Positions 16,455-25,073 of a DNA stretch of 64,000 nucleotides are shown here, piece after piece. The DNA lies in the NCBI RefSeq assembly GCF_004005855.1, contig NZ_SACL01000005.1:310001-374000 (forward strand), given 5' to 3'. The position numbers and the translations under genes were made by a program. Within the stretch, counting starts at the first letter, position 1. Every line of letters begins with the position of its first letter. The stretch comes from Rhodovarius crocodyli. GTDB taxonomy: Bacteria > Pseudomonadota > Alphaproteobacteria > Acetobacterales > Acetobacteraceae. The notes beneath the pieces are model-generated. The model did no database searches. It saw only the letters and a program-made list of their open reading frames with translations, and was not told the DNA's origin.

Positions 16455-17414
16455 ATGTCTCGCCTTATCACATTTGGTCGCCGTCAGTTGGCCCCGCTGC
16501 TGCTGGCGCCCGCCATCGCCCGCGCGCAATCCTGGCCTGAGCGTCCGCTGCGTGCCGTCATTCCCTGGCCGCCCGGCGGGCAGGTGGACAAATATGGCCG
16601 CCCGCTGGCAGAGGCCCTCGCCCAGGCGCTCGGCAAGCCGGTGGTGGTGGAGAATCGCGGCGGCGCCGGCGGGCTGCTCGGCACCGAATATGTCAGCCGC
16701 GCCCAGCCGGACGGCTACACCCTGCTGCTGAACAACAACATCGGCTTCATCGGCAGCGCCGCCGCCAACCCGGCCGCCTTGCGCTTCGATCCGATCCGGG
16801 ACTTCGCGCCGATCGGCATATTTCACGAAAGCGCAGGGGTCTTTGTCGCGCACCCTTCGCTCGGCGTCAGCAATTTCGACGAGTTCCTGGCCCGCATCCG
16901 CTCCAGCGCGGCCCCCGTGCCCTACGCCTCCTCGGGCGGCGGCGCGGCCGGCACCCTCGCGGCCTATGCGCTGCAGCGCAAATACGGGCTGGACCTGCTG
17001 GAAGTCGTCTACCAGGGCGGCGGCCCCCGGCTGACCGCCCTGCTGAGCGGCGAGGTGAAATTCGCCATGTTCGACACCAGCCTGGTGCGCGAATACGTGG
17101 CCTCGGGCGCGCTGCGCCCCATCATCGGCGTGGGGCGCGGCAGGCAGCCCATCTGGCCCGAGGTCCCGAGCTTCGGCGACATCGGCATCACGGATTTCGA
17201 CTACAGCAACTGGCAGGCCCTGCTGGTGCCCGCCGGCGTGCCTGAGCCCATCCAGGCCCGCCTGCGCGCCGCCCTGGACGAGGCACGCCGCAACCCGGTC
17301 TTCGAGCGCGCCGCCGATGACGGGGAGATCATCTTCCTGACCGGAGACGCCGCCACCCGCCGCATCCGCGACGGGTATGAGGAACGGCGCCGCCTGGCCC
17401 CGCCGCCCGGCTGA
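16455..17414 (+). CDS. Bug-family tricarboxylate-binding receptor
   Basis: A 319-residue receptor with a short signal (ending near residue 24, ARA-QS). Bug motifs: SWPERPLRAVIPWPPGG, VVENRGGAGGLLGTEYVSRA and FDPIRDFAPIG. It stands alone between the ihfB pair and a convergent operon, with its own AT-rich promoter region and no enzyme or transporter partner. It probably serves a distant TctAB or acts as a sensor component; the ligand is unknown. Confidence 0.92.
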   Translation: MSRLITFGRRQLAPLLLAPAIARAQSWPERPLRAVIPWPPGGQVDKYGRPLAEALAQALGKPVVVENRGGAGGLLGTEYVSRAQPDGYTLLLNNNIGFIGSAAANPAALRFDPIRDFAPIGIFHESAGVFVAHPSLGVSNFDEFLARIRSSAAPVPYASSGGGAAGTLAAYALQRKYGLDLLEVVYQGGGPRLTALLSGEVKFAMFDTSLVREYVASGALRPIIGVGRGRQPIWPEVPSFGDIGITDFDYSNWQALLVPAGVPEPIQARLRAALDEARRNPVFERAADDGEIIFLTGDAATRRIRDGYEERRRLAPPPG

Positions 17415-17431
17415 CCGCCCCAGCCGCGCAC

Positions 17432-17464
17432 AAAAAAACCGCCCGGATGTCGCCATCCGGACGG
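17432..17464 (-). terminator. Intrinsic terminator of the RpiR-aminotransferase-SBP operon
   Basis: On the minus strand the stem CCGGATG/CATCCGG (7 bp, extended by 3 pairs beyond one mismatch) with a 4-base loop is followed by seven T. It lies about 50 bases past the stop of the amino-acid-binding protein gene. A 22-base perfect palindrome of G and C (17483-17504) lies between the stop and this hairpin. Confidence 0.82.
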
Positions 17465-17513
17465 CCCTTGCCGGCATGCAATCCCGGGGGCGCGCGCCCC
17501 CGGGGCCGCGTTC

Positions 17514-18524
17514 TCAGCGGAACGGAATGGCGTACATCAGCCCGCCGTTGCTCCACAGGCCGTTGGCGCCGCGCGGCAGCTTCAGCACGCTGCCCTGGCC
17601 GACGTTGCGCTCGAACACCTCGCCATAGTTACCGACGGCGCGGATCACGTTCAGCATCCAGCGGTTGTCCAGGCCGAAGCGCTGGCCGAACTCGCCGGAA
17701 GTACCCAGCAGGCGCTGCGCCACCGGGTTCTGCCCGCGGGACTGCTCCTCCGCATTGGCCTGGGTGATGCCGTTCTCCTCGGCCTCGACCAGCCCGTAAT
17801 GGACCCAGGCCACGATGTTCGTCCACTGCTCGTCACCGTTGCGGGTGAACGGGCCCAGCGGCTCCTTCGAGATGGTCTCGGCCAGCACGACATACTGGGC
17901 GGCGTTGGGGGCCTGGGCGATGGCGCCGGCCAGCGCCGAGGCATCCTGCGTCATGGCATCGCAGCGACCGGCGAAGAAGGCCTGGTACATGCTGTCCACG
18001 CGCTCGAACACCACCGGGTTCACGCGGATGCGGTTGGCGCGGGCATAGTCGCCCAGCGTCACCTCATGCGTCGTGCCCTGGGCCACGCAGATGGAGGCGC
18101 CGTCCAGCTCCCGCACGCGGGAGACATTGGCATCCCGGCGCACCACGAAGCCCTGGCCGTCATAGAAGTTCACCGGCCCCTGGGTCAGGCCGATGGAGTT
18201 GCCGCGCAGGAAGGTCTGGGTGGAGTTGCGGAACAGCACGTCCACCTCACCCGACTGCAGGGCGGTGAAGCGGTTCTGCGCCGTCAGGCCGACGAAGCGC
18301 ACCTTGGTGGCGTCGCCCAGCACGGCGGCGGCCACGGCGCGGCAGTAATCCGCATCCAGGCCGCGATACACGCCCTGGGTATCGGGGGCGGAGAAGCCGG
18401 CGAAGCCGGTGCTCACGCCGCAGACGAGCGTGCCGCGCTGGCGCACGACGTCGAGCGTGCCGGCCTCCGCCTGGCCGAACATGCTGGCGGTAAACAGCGC
18501 CGCCGCGGCAAGGATGGTCCTCAT
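17514..18524 (-). CDS. ABC transporter substrate-binding protein, general L-amino acid (AapJ-like)
   Basis: A 336-residue periplasmic binding protein with a signal peptide (cleavage near EAG) and an SBP_bac_3 fold. Signature stretches include RGTLVCGVSTGFAGFS, GLDADYCRAVAAAV, the RNSTQTFLR segment and the late DNRWMLNVIRAVGNYGE, all closest to the AapJ/BztA general amino acid receptors. Length fits that subfamily (about 340). Start at 18524 with GGGAGAT ahead. Last gene of an operon with an aminotransferase and an RpiR regulator; no permease or ATPase genes follow. Confidence 0.9.
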   Translation of the reverse strand: MRTILAAAALFTASMFGQAEAGTLDVVRQRGTLVCGVSTGFAGFSAPDTQGVYRGLDADYCRAVAAAVLGDATKVRFVGLTAQNRFTALQSGEVDVLFRNSTQTFLRGNSIGLTQGPVNFYDGQGFVVRRDANVSRVRELDGASICVAQGTTHEVTLGDYARANRIRVNPVVFERVDSMYQAFFAGRCDAMTQDASALAGAIAQAPNAAQYVVLAETISKEPLGPFTRNGDEQWTNIVAWVHYGLVEAEENGITQANAEEQSRGQNPVAQRLLGTSGEFGQRFGLDNRWMLNVIRAVGNYGEVFERNVGQGSVLKLPRGANGLWSNGGLMYAIPFR

Positions 18525-18555
18525 CGGGTTATCTCCCTGGTTTGTGACGAGATGT

Positions 18556-19911
18556 TTAGATCGAAGCGAGGGCGGCATCCACCGCCTCGCCCAGACGATC
18601 CACAATCAATCCGACCTCCTCGGCGCTGACGATATAGGGCGGCGCCAGCAGCACATGGTCGCCGGCCACGCCGTCCAGCGTGCCGCCGCCCGGATAGCAG
18701 GCGAGGCCGCGCGCGAAGGCTTCCTTCTTGATGCGCGCGTTCAGCTTGCGGGCAGGGTCGAAGGGCGTGCGCGATGCCCGGTCCTCCACCAGCTCGATGG
18801 CGCGGAACAGGCCGCGGCCGCGGATGTCGCCCACATGGGCATGGTTGCCGAAGCGGGCCGCCAGGCGCTGCTGCAGCAGCTCGCCCATCGCCTTCACATT
18901 CTCCAGCAGCCCCTCGCGCTCGATCACATGCTGCACCGCCAGCGCCGCCGCGCAGGGGATGGGGTGCGCCAGATAGGTATGGCCATGCTGGAAGGCGCCC
19001 GAGCCCTGCTCGATGGCATCCACCACGCGGCCAGCGACCAGCACGGCGCCGATGGGCTGGTAGCCGCCGCCGAGGCCCTTCGCGATGGCCTGGATGTCGG
19101 GGCTGATGCCCTCCTGCTCCCAGGCATGCAGCGTGCCGGTGCGGCCCATGCCGGACATCACCTCGTCCAGGATCAGCAGCGCGCCATGGCGGTCGCACAC
19201 AGCGCGCATGGCCTTGAAGTAGCCGGCGGGCGGCGGCACGCAGCCGGCCGTGGCACCCACCACCGTTTCGGCCATGAAGGCCGCGACGTTCTGCGGGCCC
19301 AGGCGCTGGAACTCCGCCTCCAGCTCGGCCGCCAGGCGCGCGACATGGGCTTCCTCGCTCTCACCGGGCTCGGCGCCATGATAGGCGAAGGCGGGCGAGA
19401 CATGGCTGAAGGCGGGTGACAGCAAGGGCGCGTAGGGCGCCTTGCGCGCCGCATTGCCGCCGGCCGAGAGCGCGCCCAGCGTGTTGCCGTGATAGCTCTG
19501 GGTGCGGGCGATGAAGCGCGTGCGCTGCGGCTGGCCAATCTCCAGGAAATACTGGCGCGCCAGCTTGATGGAGGCCTCCACCGCCTCCGACCCGCCGGCC
19601 ACGAAATAGGCCTGGGCCAGCCCGCCCGGCTCATGCCCCACCAGCTTCTCGGCCAGCGCCTCGGCCGGCTCATTGGTGAAGAAGCCGGTATGGGCGTAGC
19701 ACAGCTTGTCCGCCTGGGCCTTGATGGCCTCGATGATGGCCGGGTGCTGGTGGCCGAGGCAGGAGACGGCGGCCCCGCCCGAGGCATCCAGCACCTCGCG
19801 CCCGCCTTCCTCGACCAGCCACACGCCATGGCCGCCCACCGCCTTGGGCGGCAGCGTGACGGAGGAGCGTTGCAGCACGCGGCTGCGGCGGGGGGTGACG
19901 GCGACGTTCAT
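18556..19911 (-). CDS. Class III PLP-dependent aminotransferase
   Basis: A 451-residue fold-type I aminotransferase. The PLP-phosphate segment (SEAVEASIKLARQY), ARTQSYHGNTLGA, LILDEVMSGMGRTG (Asp to the pyridine N) and AIAKGLGGGYQPIGA with the Schiff-base Lys near residue 278 are all visible. This is the omega-amino-acid:pyruvate/acetylornithine-like class; the substrate cannot be assigned. It overlaps the RpiR gene by 4 bases (ATGA) and precedes an amino-acid receptor gene, so the operon probably captures and deaminates an amino compound. Confidence 0.92.
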   Translation of the reverse strand: MNVAVTPRRSRVLQRSSVTLPPKAVGGHGVWLVEEGGREVLDASGGAAVSCLGHQHPAIIEAIKAQADKLCYAHTGFFTNEPAEALAEKLVGHEPGGLAQAYFVAGGSEAVEASIKLARQYFLEIGQPQRTRFIARTQSYHGNTLGALSAGGNAARKAPYAPLLSPAFSHVSPAFAYHGAEPGESEEAHVARLAAELEAEFQRLGPQNVAAFMAETVVGATAGCVPPPAGYFKAMRAVCDRHGALLILDEVMSGMGRTGTLHAWEQEGISPDIQAIAKGLGGGYQPIGAVLVAGRVVDAIEQGSGAFQHGHTYLAHPIPCAAALAVQHVIEREGLLENVKAMGELLQQRLAARFGNHAHVGDIRGRGLFRAIELVEDRASRTPFDPARKLNARIKKEAFARGLACYPGGGTLDGVAGDHVLLAPPYIVSAEEVGLIVDRLGEAVDAALASI

Positions 19912-20750
19912 GACGGCGGTTCCTGTTCGGGCACGTATTCGGAAAGGGCGGAGAGGCGCTGCTCGGCCTCCCGCAGGGCAAGCAGGGCGGCGTCCCCGCC
20001 CTCGGCGAAGCTGGCGGCCGCCAGGGCCTGGGCGGTGGCCAGCGCCCCGGTCAGGCTGGGGAAGAAGCCGGGGCCGGCCGCCGCCTCGAAGCACAGCACA
20101 TGGGCGGCACCGGCGGCGACGGGGCTCGCGGCGCTGTCCAGCAGCGCGATCAGCACGCAGCCGGCCTGCCGGGCCGCGCGGGCGGTGCGCAGGATGGACT
20201 GGGAATAGGGGGCGAAGCTGACGGCCACCACCGCATCCCCGGCGCGGAAGGCGCCCAGGTCCAGGTCATCGGGCCCTGCCCCGCCCACCAGCCGCACGGC
20301 GTCGGGGCGGAACAGCCGCAGCTGGTAATGCAGGATCTGCGCGACACCCCGGCAGGACCGGAACCCCGCGACCCAGATGCGCGGCGCCTCATGCAGGGCG
20401 CGGGCGGCGGGGGCGATGGGGCCGGGCGCCATGGCCGCGATGCTCTGCGCATCGGCGGCCAGGATGGCGGCGGGCAGCGGCGCCATGCCGGGGGTGGTGG
20501 CGCGGCGGGTATAGGGGCCGGGCCGGCGCGCCTCGATCAGCGCGTCGCGCAGCGCGTCCCACCCGCTGTAGCCCAGGGCCTGCGCCAGCCGGGTGAAGGT
20601 GGCCGGATGGGTGCCGGCGGCCTGCGCCAGCTCACGCATCGAGCGCGTGGTGGCATCGAAATCATGGCGCGCGACATAGTCACCGGCGGCGCGCAGGCGC
20701 GGCGGCAGGCCCGGAAGGGCACGGCGGAGCGTGTCGAGCGGCGCGATCAC
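19908..20750 (-). CDS. MurR/RpiR-family transcriptional regulator
   Basis: A 280-residue regulator with an N-terminal HTH_6 domain (about 1-77; RSMRELAQAAGTHPATFTRLAQALG is the helix-turn-helix) and a C-terminal SIS domain (about 110-250; IWVAGFRSCRGVA and AVSFAPYSQSI are the phosphosugar-isomerase-like loops). First gene of an operon with the aminotransferase and amino-acid receptor. A 16-base palindrome 31 bases upstream is a good candidate operator, suggesting autoregulation. The effector is unknown and need not be a sugar. Confidence 0.88.
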   Translation of the reverse strand: MIAPLDTLRRALPGLPPRLRAAGDYVARHDFDATTRSMRELAQAAGTHPATFTRLAQALGYSGWDALRDALIEARRPGPYTRRATTPGMAPLPAAILAADAQSIAAMAPGPIAPAARALHEAPRIWVAGFRSCRGVAQILHYQLRLFRPDAVRLVGGAGPDDLDLGAFRAGDAVVAVSFAPYSQSILRTARAARQAGCVLIALLDSAASPVAAGAAHVLCFEAAAGPGFFPSLTGALATAQALAAASFAEGGDAALLALREAEQRLSALSEYVPEQEPPS

Positions 20751-20780
20751 GCGACATACGTTTCACATATGCGCAGTCAA

Positions 20781-20796
20781 TGCAACAGATGTTGCA
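20781..20796. promoter_or_regulatory. Perfect palindrome between rpiR-type gene and enoyl-CoA hydratase
   Basis: TGCAACAGATGTTGCA: 7-base arms TGCAACA/TGTTGCA around GA. It lies 31 bases upstream of the minus-strand regulator and 67 bases upstream of the plus-strand hydratase gene, so one dimer could control both directions. The palindrome is read directly; its recognition by the RpiR protein is inferred from position. Confidence 0.55.
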
Positions 20797-20862
20797 ATAC
20801 CGGACGGCTCGCCGCCTTACCCACCGGGCGGTAACATCGCGCCGAGAAAACAAGGATCGCCC

Positions 20863-21579
20863 ATGTACGTCACCGTCGAACACCAGGATGCGCTGTATAC
20901 GCTGACCCTGAACCGCCCCGATCGCGGCAATGCGCTGGGGGCGGACTTGGTGGCCGACATCGACGCCGCCTTCGACCAGGCCCTGGCCGCGGGGGCGCGG
21001 CTGGTGGTGCTGCGGGGCGCGGGCAAGCATTTCTGCACCGGGCTCGACCTGTCTGACCTGGAGACGGTGACCGAGGGCGACCTGGCGCTGCGCATCCTGC
21101 GGATCGAGCTGCTGCTGCAGAAGATCCATGCCGCCCCGGTCACGACCATGGCGATCGCGGGCGGGCGGGTATTCGGCGCGGGGGCCGACCTGTTCGCGGT
21201 GTGCGACCACCGCGTGGCGCTTACCGGCAGCAGCTTCGCCTTCCCCGGCCCCGCCTTCGGGCTGGTGCTGGGCACCGGGCGGCTGGCCGGGCTGGTGGGC
21301 GGCACCGCCGCCCGGCACCTGCTGCTGGCCGGCGCCGCGGTGCCCGCCGCCCGCGCGCTGGAACTGGGCCTGGCCACCGAGGTGACGGAGACCCCCGACA
21401 CCGCCCCCGCCCTGGCCGCCGCCACCCGGCTGGAGGCCGCGACCGTCGCCGCCCTGCACCGCCGCACCCGCACCGCCGATGATGCGGCGGACCTGGCGGC
21501 GCTGGCGGCCTCCCTCGCGCGGCCGGGCCTGCTGCAGCGGGTGAAGGAGTACCGCGAGCGGGTGATGGCTAGCCGGTAG
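20863..21579 (+). CDS. Enoyl-CoA hydratase/isomerase family protein
   Basis: A 238-residue crotonase-fold protein. It shows LNRPDRGNALGADLVADI near the N-terminus, the oxyanion-hole segment GKHFCTGLDLSDL near 50 and AIAGGRVFGAGADLFAVCDHR near 95. The usual Glu catalytic pair of true hydratases is not obvious in the expected positions, so an isomerase or a hydrolase-like role is possible. The ATG at 20863 has AAGGATCG ahead; the upstream in-frame extension is not credible. Its last 11 bases overlap the end of the convergent ridA-like gene. Confidence 0.85.
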   Translation: MYVTVEHQDALYTLTLNRPDRGNALGADLVADIDAAFDQALAAGARLVVLRGAGKHFCTGLDLSDLETVTEGDLALRILRIELLLQKIHAAPVTTMAIAGGRVFGAGADLFAVCDHRVALTGSSFAFPGPAFGLVLGTGRLAGLVGGTAARHLLLAGAAVPAARALELGLATEVTETPDTAPALAAATRLEAATVAALHRRTRTADDAADLAALAASLARPGLLQRVKEYRERVMASR

Positions 21580-21970
21580 CGTCCGCTCGCGCCTGCACCG
21601 TGATCTCGACCAGGATCTCGGGCGTGGCCAGGGCCGCCACCTGCACCAGGGTGGAACAGGGGAAGGCGCCCTCGAAGAACTCGGCGCGGGCGCGCCAGAC
21701 CTCCCGGTTGTCGGCCATGTCGGTCAGATAGATCGTCATGGTCACGACCTGGGACATGCCGGCGCCGGCCGCCTCCAGCAGCGCCTTCACCTTGGTGAAG
21801 ATCACCCGCGTCTGCTCATAGGCGCTGCCGACGCCCAGAATCGTCGTCTTGTCATTGGCCCGGGCCGTGAGGCCCGAGAGGTAGATGGTATCCCCCACCC
21901 GCAGGCAGTTGGACCAGAGACCGGGGTATTCGACCACCTCGGGGGAGGTGATGGGCTCGATACGGGGCAT
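21569..21970 (-). CDS. RidA/YjgF-family protein
   Basis: A 133-residue Rid-family protein. Members deaminate reactive enamine/imine intermediates made by PLP enzymes. The fold is recognisable from VGDTIYLSGLTARAND near residue 25 and MTIYLTDMADNREV near 80. The Arg needed for canonical RidA catalysis near residue 105 is not clearly present in the C-terminal part, so this may be another Rid subgroup. Start ATG at 21970 chosen for its AAGGAGTG ribosome site. A PLP aminotransferase lies 2 kb away, a plausible functional link only. Confidence 0.87.
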   Translation of the reverse strand: MPRIEPITSPEVVEYPGLWSNCLRVGDTIYLSGLTARANDKTTILGVGSAYEQTRVIFTKVKALLEAAGAGMSQVVTMTIYLTDMADNREVWRARAEFFEGAFPCSTLVQVAALATPEILVEITVQARADATG

Positions 21971-22107
21971 GACACTCCTTTCACGCAGCACATTTTTTGC
22001 TCAATCTGCACAATATCGCGCAGGCCGCAGGCTACATTGCTAAAATCATAAGCCAAAACCGCAGAATCCGGTTGTGAGTGCTCGATCCACTGGCTATCTC
22101 TCGGGTG

Positions 22108-22194
22108 CTGGACGGGTTTGCCCGTTCAGGTGGCACAAGGTGGTGCCGCCGCCGTTCCCCGGCGCGTCAGATCGTCCAGTGCCAAGGGCGGCAC
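22108..22194 (+). promoter_or_regulatory. Structured leader of nirB with two AxxGxx hexaloop hairpins (candidate NasT/ANTAR target)
   Basis: Three hairpins precede nirB. 22108-22129: a 9-bp stem with loop TTTG. 22129-22150: an 8-bp stem (one G-U) with hexaloop AAGGTG. 22179-22194: a 5-bp stem with hexaloop AAGGGC. The last two loops have A at position 1 and G at position 4, the consensus of ANTAR-domain antiterminator targets, which control nas/nir leaders through NasT. The GGCAC/GTGCC arms are repeated, so alternative pairings are possible. I see no clear poly-U terminator and no nasT gene here. Confidence 0.4.
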
Positions 22195-22223
22195 GTCTTG
22201 GAATTTCCAGGCGGAGCCTTGCC

Positions 22224-22271
22224 ATGCAGACCACCAGCCAGCTCTCCTTCCGTCAGGACGTCGCGGCATGA
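22224..22271 (+). CDS. Possible 15-residue leader peptide overlapping nirB
   Basis: An ATG at 22224 with GGAG eight bases ahead opens a 15-codon frame (MQTTSQLSFRQDVAA) whose TGA overlaps the nirB ATG as ATGA. The arrangement would couple nirB translation to the leader. nirB itself has no convincing ribosome site, which supports a coupling role. It could also be chance; there is no homology to lean on. Confidence 0.35.
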   Translation: MQTTSQLSFRQDVAA

Positions 22272-24733
22272 ACGCGATCCCGGCCCAGCACCCCCGCCTC
22301 GTCGTCATCGGCAACGGCATGGCCGGCATGCGCACCGTCGAGGAGATCCTCGCCCGCGCGCCCGGCAAGTTCCAGATCACGGTCTTCGGCGCGGAACCGC
22401 ACCCGAACTACAACCGTATCATGCTCTCTCCGGTGCTGGCCGGTGAGAAGACCTTCGACGACATCGTCATCAACAGCCGCGAATGGTACGCGGAGAACGG
22501 CATCGAGCTGATCGCCGGCGAGAAGGTCGTCTCGGTGGACCGCGAGTCGCGCCTCGTGATGGGCGAATTCGGCACCACCCGCCCCTATGACCGCCTGCTG
22601 ATCGCCACCGGCTCCGACCCGTTCATCATCCCCGTCCCCGGCCGCGACCTGCCGGGCGTGGTCACCTTCCGCGACATGGCCGATGTGGACGCCATGCTGG
22701 ACGCCTGCGGCGTGGGCGGCAGCGCGGTGGTCATCGGCGGCGGGCTGCTGGGCCTGGAGGCCGCGAACGGCCTGGCCGTGAACGGCATGAAGACCACCGT
22801 CCTGCACCTGATGCCCACCCTGATGGAGCGCCAGCTGGACACCGTCGCCGGCGGCATGCTGAAGGCCGACCTTGAGGCCCGCGGCCTGACCGTGATGTGC
22901 GGCGCCGACACGGCCGAGATCCTGGGCACGGAGCGCGTGACCGGGGTGCGCCTGAAGGACGGCCAGGAAATCGCGGCCGACTTGGTGGTGATGGCCGTGG
23001 GCATCCGCCCCAACTCCACCCTGGGGCGCGCGATCGGGCTGGACTGCAAGCGCGGCATCCTCGTGGACGACACGATGCGCACCTCCGACCCGTTCATCTA
23101 CTCGGTCGGTGAATGCGTCGAGCACCGCGGCGTCTGCTACGGGCTGGTCGCCCCGCTGTGGGACATGGCGCGCGTCGCGGCCGACCACCTGACCGGCGTG
23201 GCGGACAGCCTGTACATCCCCGCCGTCAGCGGCACCCGCCTGAAGGTGACCGGCATCGAGATGTTCTCCGCCGGCGACTTCATCGGCGGCGAGGGCGCGG
23301 AGGTGGTGGAGTTCCGTGACCCGTCGCGCGGCCTGTACCGCCGCCTGGTCCTGCGTGAGGAGCGCGTGGCCGGCGTGGTGCTGTACGGTGAGGCCGAGGA
23401 CGCCGGCTGGTACTTCACCCTGCTGAAGGACGCGCAGGAGCTGGGCACGCTGCGCCACACCGCGATCTTCGGCCAATCCGTCGCCCTGGCCGCTTCCGGC
23501 GCCCCGGCGAAGGACCCCAAGGCCGCGCTGGCCGCCCTGCCCGACAGCGCCGAGATCTGCGGCTGCAACGGCGTGTGCAAGGGCAAGATCCTGACCGCCA
23601 TCGCGGAGAAGGGGCTGACCACCCTCGACGACGTGCGCGCCCACACCAAGGCGTCGGCCAGCTGCGGTTCCTGCACGCCGCAGGTCGAGGGGCTGATCTC
23701 GCTTGCGCTCGGCGACGGCTACCAGGCCGCCGGCGAGAAGCCGATGTGCAAGTGCACGACCCACGGCCATGACTTCGTCCGCAAGGAGATCGTCTCCCAG
23801 GGCATAAAGACCATGCCCGGCGTGATGAACCGCCTGGGCTGGAAGACGGCCGACGGCTGCCATCACTGCCGCCCGGCGCTGAACTACTATCTGCTGTGCG
23901 CCTGGCCCGGCGAATACCAGGATGACGCGCAGTCGCGCTTCGTGAATGAGCGCAACCACGCCAACATCCAGAAGGACGGCACCTATTCCGTCATTCCGCG
24001 CATGTGGGGCGGCGTGACCAACGCGGCGGAGCTGCGCGCGATCGCCGATGTGGTCGACAAGTACGACATCCCGACCGTGAAGGTGACGGGCGGCCAGCGC
24101 ATCGACCTGCTGGGCGTCCAGCGTGAGAAGCTGCCCGAGGTCTGGGCCGACCTGAACGCCGCGGGCATGGTCTCGGGCCACGCCTACGCCAAGGGCCTGC
24201 GCACGGTGAAGACCTGCGTGGGGTCCGAATGGTGCCGCTTCGGCACCCAGGACAGCACCGGCATGGGCATCAAGCTGGAGCGCATGACCTGGGGTTCCTG
24301 GCACCCGCACAAGGTCAAGCTCGCGGTCAGCGGCTGCCCGCGCAACTGCGCCGAGGCCACCATCAAGGATTTCGGCGTGGTGGCCGTGGACAGCGGCTGG
24401 GAACTGCACATCGCGGGCAATGGCGGCATCCACCTGCGCGGCACCGACTTCCTGTGCAAGGTGACGACGGAGGAGGAGGTGCTGGAATATTGCGGTGCCT
24501 TCCTGCAGCTGTACCGTGAGGAAGCGCGCTACCTCGACCGCACCGCCCCCTGGGTGGAGCGCGTGGGCCTGGATTACGTTAAGGCCCGCATCGTCGACGA
24601 CGCCGAGGGCCGCCGCACCCTGCACGAGCGTTTCCTCTATTCGCAGAAGTTCATGCAGATCGACCCCTGGGCCGAGCGCGCCCCGGGTGCCGAGGCTGCG
24701 CAGCCCTTCACCAGCCTCCAGCCCGCGGAGTGA
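22268..24733 (+). CDS. nirB: Assimilatory nitrite reductase [NAD(P)H] large subunit
   Basis: An 821-residue cytoplasmic enzyme reducing nitrite to ammonia. Domains in order: FAD-binding (VVIGNGMAGMRT near 12), NAD(P)-binding (VVIGGGLLGLEAANGL near 157), BFD-like [2Fe-2S] (CGCNGVCKGK near 430 and CGSC near 464), then the ferredoxin-like and siroheme/[4Fe-4S] domain with TCVGSEWCRFG near 650 and CPRNCAEA near 690. Length is normal. The start at 22268 fits the first beta-strand of the FAD domain. It is followed by nirD in the same operon; no nitrate reductase or transporter gene lies in the window. Confidence 0.97.
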   Translation: MNAIPAQHPRLVVIGNGMAGMRTVEEILARAPGKFQITVFGAEPHPNYNRIMLSPVLAGEKTFDDIVINSREWYAENGIELIAGEKVVSVDRESRLVMGEFGTTRPYDRLLIATGSDPFIIPVPGRDLPGVVTFRDMADVDAMLDACGVGGSAVVIGGGLLGLEAANGLAVNGMKTTVLHLMPTLMERQLDTVAGGMLKADLEARGLTVMCGADTAEILGTERVTGVRLKDGQEIAADLVVMAVGIRPNSTLGRAIGLDCKRGILVDDTMRTSDPFIYSVGECVEHRGVCYGLVAPLWDMARVAADHLTGVADSLYIPAVSGTRLKVTGIEMFSAGDFIGGEGAEVVEFRDPSRGLYRRLVLREERVAGVVLYGEAEDAGWYFTLLKDAQELGTLRHTAIFGQSVALAASGAPAKDPKAALAALPDSAEICGCNGVCKGKILTAIAEKGLTTLDDVRAHTKASASCGSCTPQVEGLISLALGDGYQAAGEKPMCKCTTHGHDFVRKEIVSQGIKTMPGVMNRLGWKTADGCHHCRPALNYYLLCAWPGEYQDDAQSRFVNERNHANIQKDGTYSVIPRMWGGVTNAAELRAIADVVDKYDIPTVKVTGGQRIDLLGVQREKLPEVWADLNAAGMVSGHAYAKGLRTVKTCVGSEWCRFGTQDSTGMGIKLERMTWGSWHPHKVKLAVSGCPRNCAEATIKDFGVVAVDSGWELHIAGNGGIHLRGTDFLCKVTTEEEVLEYCGAFLQLYREEARYLDRTAPWVERVGLDYVKARIVDDAEGRRTLHERFLYSQKFMQIDPWAERAPGAEAAQPFTSLQPAE

Positions 24734-24738
24734 ACCGG

Positions 24739-25059
24739 ATGATCGACATCGGCACCCTTTCCGACATCCCCCGCCAGGGGGCCCGCGTGGTGAAGACCGC
24801 GCAGGGCGACATCGCGGTGTTCCGCACGCTGGACGATACGGTGTTCGCCCTGGAGGACCGCTGCCCGCACAAGGGCGGCCCGCTGAGCCAGGGCATCATC
24901 CACGGCAAGGGCGTGGCCTGCCCGCTGCACAGCTGGGTCATCGACCTGGCGAGCGGCGAGGCGCAGGGCCCGGACCATGGCTGCGCGAAGCGCTTCGCGG
25001 TAGAGTTGCGTGACGGCCGGCTTTGGCTGGCGCTGTCGGCGGCGCAGGAAGCCGCCTGA
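24739..25059 (+). CDS. nirD: Nitrite reductase [NAD(P)H] small subunit, Rieske-type
   Basis: A 106-residue Rieske-fold partner of NirB. The cluster ligands are in CPHKGG near residue 40 and CPLHSW near 60. The ATG at 24739 has GGAG eight bases ahead; a GTG at 24730 overlapping the nirB stop would add three residues. It sits directly after nirB and 14 bases before the TrpD2-like gene, so nitrite reductase subunits are made from one transcript. Confidence 0.95.
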   Translation: MIDIGTLSDIPRQGARVVKTAQGDIAVFRTLDDTVFALEDRCPHKGGPLSQGIIHGKGVACPLHSWVIDLASGEAQGPDHGCAKRFAVELRDGRLWLALSAAQEAA

Positions 25060-25073
25060 AGAAGGGTTTGGCG

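Noticed and set aside
17483-17504. 22-base perfect palindrome of C and G downstream of the amino-acid receptor gene
   Set aside because: It has no T-run and lies ahead of a proper terminator; probably only part of the 3' hairpin region, so not listed as a separate regulatory site.
22131-22147. Sigma-54-like promoter TGGCAC...GTGCC upstream of nirB
   Set aside because: The -12 GC is one base too far from the -24 GG, and the bases are better explained as the stem of an 8-bp hairpin.
22253-24625. A 790-codon open frame on the minus strand opposite nirB
   Set aside because: It is the antisense shadow of nirB caused by high GC at third positions; its composition (Gln, His, Gly, Ala, Arg) and lack of any motif show it is not coding.
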